A stretch of DNA of 64,000 nucleotides from a virus: positions 1 to 64,000 of the IMG/VR virus record IMGVR_UViG_3300009181_000048. The stretch is one strand, 5' to 3'. The notes beneath the pieces were generated by a model. It ran no database searches, had not been told where the DNA came from, and saw only the letters and a list, made by a program, of their open reading frames with translations. A program made the position numbers and the translations under genes. Positions 52,143 through 59,259 of the stretch are shown here, in pieces. Every line of letters begins with the position of its first letter. The stretch's first letter is position 1.

Positions 52143-55100
52143 TTAAGGAATAGACCAAGTATTGTTTTGAACATTAAAAGTTCCTTCTTGAACATAATAT
52201 CCTGCTGGAGGCGTGTTGGATGCAGTTGCATAGTTAAAATAACCTCTATTATATCTCATTTCGTCTCCACCAACTCCGTTTTTGTAATAAGCTGCTTTAT
52301 ACCATTCATTTTCTGTAGGAATCCAGCAATCGCTCATAACTTCAATAGACATTTCTCCATAATACGAAGTATTTGGGAAAATATACGAACCAGTTTCTGT
52401 GTCAGCATGAAAAGTTATACTAACTGTTCCGCTTGCAGTAGCAGGTGCCGACATAATAATTGTTGCATCCTCATAATCTGGTATGTCTATAACAGAGGCA
52501 CCGGTATCTATTCCCGTTCCAGTCATTAGCATTCCAATACAAACATCAAGAACACCAGGATCTGTATCCGCTGTAAAAATTACAGAGCTGCTCCCGTTTG
52601 TTGTGGTGCCTGTCAGAACTATCGTGTAAACGGCGGGAGTTTGTGCACCATTGTGAATCCAATTGCAGTACCGTGCTGCTGCATGCCATTTCGTTGCTAT
52701 CGGTTTTTTGTGCATTCCGCTTCTAATTTGCAAAATATCCAGTGTAGAATCAAAATATATTCCTAACCATTGACCGGATAAGTTTGGATTTGCACCTTCT
52801 TGATCTTGAATAAGATCTAGGTCTACTATGCGTTGCATGCTGCCGTCTATTACATTAGCCTGTAAAAAAAGCATATATTGTTCTACAGTTATATTCAAAG
52901 CACTAATATAAAAATCATAATGTACATTACCACAATTCTTTTTAAGTGCTTTTGTGGATAACAAGCCATCTCCGAACCTGCTTTCCACCACATCAGCATT
53001 GTTACCTGCTTCATCAATGTCAATTAGATTTACTAATTTAAGCGATGCGTTTCCATCATAAAAATCTTTGTGAAAACTTGCAATTCTAAATGTTGAAAGG
53101 TTTTCTATATCCCATGATATTTCATGTTTATTGGTAGATCGAAAAACTTTAGTTCTTTTATCTGGTCTGTTGTCTTCAATTTCATATAAAGATCGTTTAT
53201 TAGGAAATAAAGTTCTTCCTCCTGTGAGACCTACTCCTCTTACAATGTATTCTGCATCTTGTTCTAACTGTTCTGGAGCATCGAAAGAATCTTCTACGTA
53301 AACAGCACTGCTAGATATACGAACATCATCAATATATCCATTAAAAACTTCGGCTAAATTGTGTCGACCGGCACCAATAGTAAGGTCGTGTGTGGCTGGA
53401 GAATCTGGATCCGTTATTACCGTGTTGTTGAAGAATTCGTATACATTTACACCATTCGCATATATGCGGTAATTGTTAGTATTTTCATCTACAAGCCAAG
53501 CATTATTTCTTACTAATGCAAGGTGCGTCCATGATCCAACGGGAGCATGAACCTCAGCGTTCCAATCATAATGCAGAACGCTTGTTCCTGTTATTTCTGC
53601 ATAACCAGACGTACTACAACCATCACTATCGTTGAAGTGTGCGGATTGTGCAACTGTAAAAGCCGTATCCGTAACAGTAAGTATTGTATAGGTTATTGTA
53701 ACATCGTGTAGACAAGCGGTACACTGTGCATATTTAAGCCTTGTTATTGTAACGCTACCACCAACTGAAAATCCGTGGGAGCGTTCAGCGATAGGATCAG
53801 CAAAGCCTCCAATTTCACTTGTATCTCCTACATACGTGATTGTAATCGTAGCACCACTTCTATTATAAGATCCCGTAAATGATTTATTCCCACTGATATA
53901 TAAAGAATCTGAATTGCTCCCGTGTCTCCAAAGGATACCATCGTTATACTCTCCTACACTGAACAAGCCTCCTACTAAAGTTTGAGATGTTGGGTAAACC
54001 CATGCTTCTAAAGTAAAGTCTCCTATTCCAAAATCAAAAACTTCGTTTGCCGCGATATACGCAAAATTGCCAGAACAAGCCATAGCAGATGCACCAAATT
54101 TCTTTTCAGCACTAGTTGTAATACTTATTGGACTGCCAATTGATCCGTTGTATCCCAATACTTCCAAACCAAAATAACTGTTATCCGTTAATTCGTCCTC
54201 GAAATTTAGAATTAATATGGCATTTACACCTTCCCATGTGCTTGTAAGTTCTCTACCGTTTCCACCTTGATCGAATGTGCCATAAGCACTCGTGCTTTTT
54301 ATTGTGCCAACATCCAGTATAACACCTCCAGAGCTATGGCTATAGCCGCTGCCGCCGTTTGTAACAGTTACAGCGGTTATAACGCCGTTGCTTGTGTTTA
54401 TTATACCCGTAGCACCTGAACCATTTGAAGCTGTGAAAATAATTTTTGATCCATTTCCATACCCTGTGCCTCCTTTAGGATCATATTTCCCGAACCCTAC
54501 AACATTAACGCCGCTGATGGATGTACTAGGTTCTGGGCTTACAACTACAAAGAATTCTGCTCCTACACCGTCAACCACAGATGCTGTAATGTACCCAGAA
54601 ACTTCAGGATCGTTAGTAGAGATGTAGCCACTGCCGCCATTTGTAATATTTACGCTAGTAACAATACCAGAAGAAGTAACAATTGTTGCTGTGGCTCCAG
54701 AACCATTTGAAGTTGTAAAAGAAATGTTTGATCCACTTCCATAATCTGCACCTCCTCTGATAATGCCTACGCCTGTTATCGCACCAGAAGATACTGTTAT
54801 ATTTCCAAACACAACTCCAGAACCGCTTTTAACATAAGCTTGAACAGGATCTTCGGGTTGAGTATTATTTTCTGTTGAATCTCCATGCGTAAATTGATCT
54901 TCTTTAACATCAACATTAAAATGAAAGGTAGAGCAGTTGTCAGCACACCTTGGATCTGCTTGTGTTTCTATCATGAGTCGAATAGTTTTTGTTTCAAAAG
55001 GTAGAGCTATTACATACCCTTCTTCTTCTTGCGATCCAGTCCAAACCTGAAAATCATCAGCCCATATATGAAATACATTCGGGTTCTCAATTTGACCACC

Positions 55101-57212
55101 GCATGTGAATGTCAAGGACTTTATTCCAATAGGGCGTATAAAATTGTGAGTAAACCAAGAGCCATCTGGTTCTGCTGTAACCTGACACTTACAATTTTCA
55201 ACAGGAGTTGTTGGAGGGGCTCCAGGATCTGTGCCGCATGTATAGGTGTGGGTTCCTATGGATGGTTCGTAACTATCAACGATGCAAACTTCTGGGGCAC
55301 AACAATTCGGACACGTCCTTTGTAACGGAAATTGTTTCGGTAGATAGTTGGCTTGATTAGAATCGCTTCCAATCGTTGTGCCTGGAGGTGTTTCACTCTG
55401 TGTGGCGAAAGACCAGTATCCGCCGACGCCAGATCCACAGCGATTTGGTGAGTAGTACCCAGCTTTGTACCACTCGTCTATAGTTGGCATCCGATACGTA
55501 GGAGCTAAACCCGTATTTGGGTTTATGTCGTTGACGGTATATATTAAGTTTGATACACTTAGTAGTGTAGGTTGACCGTATTGGTCCAATGCACTCTCAT
55601 CAAAATTGTATGCACCGTTTTCTGTTGTCGTTCCGTCTTGTGCTCCGCTCGGTTTGCCATTACTCATCCAATTGCAAAATCTCGCACATGAATCAAAGCT
55701 AACAAACTCGACCGGATGGTTACCAGCACTGTTCAAAACGGCATATACGTAGCCGCCGTTTGTACCAGAACGGCTGATTGATGGTATATAAGATGTTTGA
55801 TAGACTGTTGTGTTCATTAGGGTACTGTAGAGACCACCAACGGGATCAGTGGCAGCTACCGCATTTAAGAACTCCGTGTACTGATCGACCGTCACTGCGT
55901 ACTTGCCGATCTGGTATTCGTATGACACGGAACCCGCATCTCGTGCCGGGTTCCCGCAAACCGAAGAAGAGTCGTACGCCGCACCGAGGATGGCGGCATC
56001 CCGCCGTGCCTGCAAAGCCTGCGAGGGTGACAAGCTGTTACCACAAGGGACCAGTAAGCCACTTTCTTTGGCGGCGTTTCCAGGATTGCCAACCGGCACC
56101 ATGTCAGGGAGTTCTTCCATTGATGAACTTGCGAGGCGAAAACCGATGTAGTAACCCCCGTAACGAGGGTCCTGCTCCTCGACCATGGGTCTGCTGTAAC
56201 TCCAGAGGGAGGAATATATGCTGATATTAACAGTGCTTCCCGTGAAACCAGTAGCTACACCATTAAGTTTAATTTCGATAACCTCTCCGGTCCACTCATT
56301 TACATTGCCAAACTGATCAAATGTGCCGTAGAAGCTCTCGCTGCCAGTAAATGAGCCTACGTCAGTTACGTGCCCGATCCAGTTTTCACTAGTCCAGATG
56401 TCTTCTTCTGATACTACTGGTTGGTCATTAACTAGCGTAACAGGCGATGTATCAGGTACAAGAGCGTCAAGTTCTGCTCCACTACCTTTGTCTCCTCCGT
56501 CCCCTCCAGACAACGGAGTTATTTCAGGTGCTCCAGTTGCTCCAACTTTAACGTTCAAAACAGTCCAAGAAATGTCTCTGAATGTTCCTTGTCCTGGCAA
56601 GTCATTATTATCAAGAATATAAGATACGGTTGTGTGGTTTGTTTGTACTAAGTATCCAGGAACGAGTGTTGCTGTACCTTGCCAAGATTTGTCGCCAAAT
56701 TTTTGATCTATTATGGCTAATTCTCCAATATCTGAAAGATTAAATGAGAATTTGTCAGGACGATAACTAGCGTCTTTCCTTGTCCATACTCTATTTCCAT
56801 TTGCTCGTATAAGATTTCCTTTAACATCATATGAGGGTCCATTCATGTCTGCTGCTGTACATTCCCAGTAAACAGTCATGCCTGTAATGTTTACTCTAAT
56901 TTTATCGATTCTTCTTTTGTCTCCGATTTTAAAGTGTGCATCAAGCAGTCCTTGTGCATACATAAGCGGTCCTTTTCCGTCTATTGTGTATTCAGCAGGA
57001 CTAAGATCTGATGGAACTCTATCTTCTGGATCGGTGCTAGCATTTTCAAAATAGAAAGTTTTTATTCCAGTTTCAGGCATGTCATTGTCTGTTGTGAAAC
57101 TGTTACAGCTTTCAATTGACAGTATGTGTGTGTCTGCTGGTACATTTTCTCCTGTAACCTTAAGACCAACACGCAAGAATGCTGTCGGGCACGATCCGGC
57201 TATTTTTGTCAT
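52143..57212 (-). CDS. Giant fibre/adhesin: mosaic of sulfatase-modifying-factor (FGE/C-type-lectin) half-domains, Gly-rich repeats and LamG
   Basis: 1689 aa. Order: a structural N-terminus (1-280); a C-terminal half of an FGE/SUMF1 domain (YGTFDQFGNVNEWTG about 293, ending YYIGFRLASSS about 367); an N-terminal FGE half (VPVGNPGNAA, YEYQIGKYAVTVDQYTEFLN, FCNWMSNGKPSG, PTYRMPTIDEWYKAGYY; about 378-640); a Cys-rich part; two Gly-rich repeats with NGGSGY (about 795-960); a short FGE remnant (YGTFDQGGNGREL, about 975); a LamG/concanavalin-like domain (about 1000-1305); and another FGE N-half with an inserted beta domain (about 1400-1689). FGE folds relate to the C-type-lectin fold of phage receptor-binding proteins, so it probably binds the host surface. 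Catalytic FGE function is unlikely. Confidence 0.75.
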   Translation of the reverse strand: MTKIAGSCPTAFLRVGLKVTGENVPADTHILSIESCNSFTTDNDMPETGIKTFYFENASTDPEDRVPSDLSPAEYTIDGKGPLMYAQGLLDAHFKIGDKRRIDKIRVNITGMTVYWECTAADMNGPSYDVKGNLIRANGNRVWTRKDASYRPDKFSFNLSDIGELAIIDQKFGDKSWQGTATLVPGYLVQTNHTTVSYILDNNDLPGQGTFRDISWTVLNVKVGATGAPEITPLSGGDGGDKGSGAELDALVPDTSPVTLVNDQPVVSEEDIWTSENWIGHVTDVGSFTGSESFYGTFDQFGNVNEWTGEVIEIKLNGVATGFTGSTVNISIYSSLWSYSRPMVEEQDPRYGGYYIGFRLASSSMEELPDMVPVGNPGNAAKESGLLVPCGNSLSPSQALQARRDAAILGAAYDSSSVCGNPARDAGSVSYEYQIGKYAVTVDQYTEFLNAVAATDPVGGLYSTLMNTTVYQTSYIPSISRSGTNGGYVYAVLNSAGNHPVEFVSFDSCARFCNWMSNGKPSGAQDGTTTENGAYNFDESALDQYGQPTLLSVSNLIYTVNDINPNTGLAPTYRMPTIDEWYKAGYYSPNRCGSGVGGYWSFATQSETPPGTTIGSDSNQANYLPKQFPLQRTCPNCCAPEVCIVDSYEPSIGTHTYTCGTDPGAPPTTPVENCKCQVTAEPDGSWFTHNFIRPIGIKSLTFTCGGQIENPNVFHIWADDFQVWTGSQEEEGYVIALPFETKTIRLMIETQADPRCADNCSTFHFNVDVKEDQFTHGDSTENNTQPEDPVQAYVKSGSGVVFGNITVSSGAITGVGIIRGGADYGSGSNISFTTSNGSGATATIVTSSGIVTSVNITNGGSGYISTNDPEVSGYITASVVDGVGAEFFVVVSPEPSTSISGVNVVGFGKYDPKGGTGYGNGSKIIFTASNGSGATGIINTSNGVITAVTVTNGGSGYSHSSGGVILDVGTIKSTSAYGTFDQGGNGRELTSTWEGVNAILILNFEDELTDNSYFGLEVLGYNGSIGSPISITTSAEKKFGASAMACSGNFAYIAANEVFDFGIGDFTLEAWVYPTSQTLVGGLFSVGEYNDGILWRHGSNSDSLYISGNKSFTGSYNRSGATITITYVGDTSEIGGFADPIAERSHGFSVGGSVTITRLKYAQCTACLHDVTITYTILTVTDTAFTVAQSAHFNDSDGCSTSGYAEITGTSVLHYDWNAEVHAPVGSWTHLALVRNNAWLVDENTNNYRIYANGVNVYEFFNNTVITDPDSPATHDLTIGAGRHNLAEVFNGYIDDVRISSSAVYVEDSFDAPEQLEQDAEYIVRGVGLTGGRTLFPNKRSLYEIEDNRPDKRTKVFRSTNKHEISWDIENLSTFRIASFHKDFYDGNASLKLVNLIDIDEAGNNADVVESRFGDGLLSTKALKKNCGNVHYDFYISALNITVEQYMLFLQANVIDGSMQRIVDLDLIQDQEGANPNLSGQWLGIYFDSTLDILQIRSGMHKKPIATKWHAAARYCNWIHNGAQTPAVYTIVLTGTTTNGSSSVIFTADTDPGVLDVCIGMLMTGTGIDTGASVIDIPDYEDATIIMSAPATASGTVSITFHADTETGSYIFPNTSYYGEMSIEVMSDCWIPTENEWYKAAYYKNGVGGDEMRYNRGYFNYATASNTPPAGYYVQEGTFNVQNNTWSIP

Positions 57213-57228
57213 TTAATTTCTTTCTATG

Positions 57229-58494
57229 TTAGTTTTTATAGACGCCTCCGCGTCCCTTACGTGCAGGAGGAGCACATCCTACACATCCACGACGTCTTGG
57301 CGGACGAGCACCATCGCATCTACGGCAGCAACATGGTGGTTTGTAGCCGTTTGCTGCTGGATATGGGGGCGGAGGAGCACCATTGTTCGTTGCTCTGGAG
57401 AAAAACAAACGTCCTACAAGACCCCTACGCTGGCCACGTGGTCTGCAAGTGCTTGGAATGCACTTCGGTTCGGCCTGCGGCGGGCAAAGATAGCATCGTT
57501 CTGGTACTTCTTTAGGAGGCAGGTCTGGTACTGTACCTGATGGCGGTGTTGGTGGTAATGGGCTTTGTCTCGGCAGCGGAGTTATTGTTATAACTGGTGA
57601 GTCATGAGTTGTGTTTACAATAATAGGCGTGCGTGTAGTTGGAGTGATAGGATCAGGATAATCAGGTCCAACAGTCATTGTCGTTGTTGCTCTCTTGTTA
57701 TAAGTCTGCTCACCAAATCCAAACTTGTGGTAGCAATTCGCTTCCATGGTATCGGTTGCAGGATCAAAACACCCATCAAACATTAATCTTGTTGGTTGGT
57801 ATTCGTCGTCAACGTCAGGTGAGTTCGGGGAGTTATCTAAAATTCGTAAAACAGAGTCGACAGTAAGATCATCAGAGAATTCTGTCAGCATTTGGCTTAC
57901 ATTAGGAGCATGCTTATTGCAGTTGTATTCTCCATCTGGTCCTGTATAAACATCCGGAAAACCAGGCGGAGTGTTGCTGCTGTACACGCACGGTTGTCCA
58001 TATCCTGGTCTGTACCATCCCTCACAACCTCCAGGACAGAATGGTTTTGGGTTTGGTGGTTTTGGTGGTATTGGTATTGGTGTCATTGGGAGCCATGTTA
58101 TTACTGGTACATGCTCAGGAGGGCTGGCACATGCACGAGATGAATCGCCTTCGTCGTATCCGTCGCAATTAATAAACCAAGTAACAAAGAATGAATTTGT
58201 TGGCGATACTGTGTCTCGATTATCATTTGACTGCATTGCATGGATTTCTTCTGCTGTTGCAAATGTAATTTTTTGAAAAACTTGTGCCGAACTGCAGTCA
58301 TCTGTAAGCATTTCTTCTGAGTCTGCTATTTGCCCACAAGGTCTTAATGGATGTGATGGAGGCGGGCTAACTTCCTCTTCCAAAGGCAAAGGCGTAGTTT
58401 CTTCAAGAGATTTAACGTATTCGGAAATTATATCTTCTGCATAAGACTTTTTCTGATTCCATAATACTTTGTGTTCAAATTGAATTTCACTCAT
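57229..58494 (-). CDS. Pro/Cys-rich probable tail-tip or structural protein
   Basis: 421 aa from the ATG at 58494 (a TTG five codons upstream is the alternative; neither has a clear ribosome binding site). It is Pro-, Cys- and Thr-rich (SPPPSHPLRPCGQ, PIPIPPKPPNPKPFCPGGCEG), with an Arg/Cys/Pro-rich end (CCCRRCDGARPPRRRGCVGC). Pairs of Cys suggest metal or disulfide bonding. It starts upstream of the giant fibre gene and ends 16 bases before it, so the two form one transcript, and it may be its assembly partner. The 3' end is much GC-richer than the rest of the window, suggesting a different origin. Confidence 0.55.
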   Translation of the reverse strand: MSEIQFEHKVLWNQKKSYAEDIISEYVKSLEETTPLPLEEEVSPPPSHPLRPCGQIADSEEMLTDDCSSAQVFQKITFATAEEIHAMQSNDNRDTVSPTNSFFVTWFINCDGYDEGDSSRACASPPEHVPVITWLPMTPIPIPPKPPNPKPFCPGGCEGWYRPGYGQPCVYSSNTPPGFPDVYTGPDGEYNCNKHAPNVSQMLTEFSDDLTVDSVLRILDNSPNSPDVDDEYQPTRLMFDGCFDPATDTMEANCYHKFGFGEQTYNKRATTTMTVGPDYPDPITPTTRTPIIVNTTHDSPVITITPLPRQSPLPPTPPSGTVPDLPPKEVPERCYLCPPQAEPKCIPSTCRPRGQRRGLVGRLFFSRATNNGAPPPPYPAANGYKPPCCCRRCDGARPPRRRGCVGCAPPARKGRGGVYKN

Positions 58495-58653
58495 ATATGG
58501 ATTTGGCAAGGAAACAGTCCATAAGTGGAATGCAATGAATTGCCTTTAGCTCCTAAGCATTTTTATTAAAAGTTTATTTACATTATATATATTGTTTTTT
58601 TTAAATTTTATTATATATAGATTGTCAGTATAATCTACAATTTAAGGGTTTTT

Positions 58654-58695
58654 ATGCAATTTAATCAATGGTTAGAATGTAATAATACCAGATAG
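58654..58695 (+). pseudogene. Remnant N-terminal targeting motif (13 codons)
   Basis: An ATG-started frame of 13 codons, MQFNQWLECNNTR then TAG, lies 48 bases before the gene that begins MNFKQWLVSC. It repeats the start of that gene (M-x-F-x-Q-W-L) and is probably the remains of a duplicated or deleted internal-protein gene, or a short leader peptide. A TATATATAGATTG element precedes it. Confidence 0.4.
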
Positions 58696-58743
58696 CTACG
58701 AAGCAATTTTTAGAAAAATTATACTTACAGTACTAGGAATAAT

Positions 58744-59259
58744 ATGAATTTTAAACAGTGGTTAGTTAGTTGCAAGTCACCAAGTATTTTTGAAAACTCT
58801 AAAGGCTTAGACTTCTTGCGGGCTGACAGCTCTGAACGTGCTAGATTCCAGTCCCTAAGTCAGCAAATAGATCAAGCATATGCGATAAAAGATTATAAAA
58901 AAGCAGAAGAACTAGAAGTTGAATTAGAAGACCTGTCTAATAATTTGGAAGATAAACTAAGTGATATTGGTCAAGAAGGTGGAGAGGAAGATGATGTTGA
59001 TCAAGATTGGAGTGTTCAAGATGACTTTGCAAATATATATGCTAGATATTTAAGCAATAAGATAAGCGATGCTGATATTTTCCCTATTCTTAAAGATGCT
59101 ATACTTGCACCTAATATTAATTTATCTTTTCCAAATATGAAGCTAATAAATAGTCTTGACAAAGAGTCTTTACTTGCGATGGCAAAAGATGCTTATTTAC
59201 ATAAGAAAAATATGCATGCTTCTTTAAAAGGAGCCGGTAGTTTGTGGGGTAAAAAGTAA
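58744..59259 (+). CDS. Internal-type protein with N-terminal targeting-like motif
   Basis: 171 aa beginning MNFKQWLVSCKSPSIF. A helical charged region follows (QSLSQQIDQAYAIKDYKKAE ... ELEVELEDLSNNLEDKL), then an acidic linker (GGEEDDVDQDW) and a helical C-terminus. Its stop overlaps the start of the PARP-like gene by 1 base, so the two are translated together and their products may act or be packed together. No family is recognised. Confidence 0.6.
   Translation: MNFKQWLVSCKSPSIFENSKGLDFLRADSSERARFQSLSQQIDQAYAIKDYKKAEELEVELEDLSNNLEDKLSDIGQEGGEEDDVDQDWSVQDDFANIYARYLSNKISDADIFPILKDAILAPNINLSFPNMKLINSLDKESLLAMAKDAYLHKKNMHASLKGAGSLWGKK

Noticed and set aside
55778-56224. Plus-strand 148-aa frame in the giant fibre gene
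   Set aside because: A shadow frame in the GC-rich segment with no ribosome binding site; the minus strand carries continuous FGE motifs.
52143-57212. Diversity-generating retroelement acting on the C-type-lectin/FGE-like fibre
   Set aside because: No reverse transcriptase and no template/variable repeat pair were seen in the window, so it cannot be supported here, though it could lie elsewhere in the genome.
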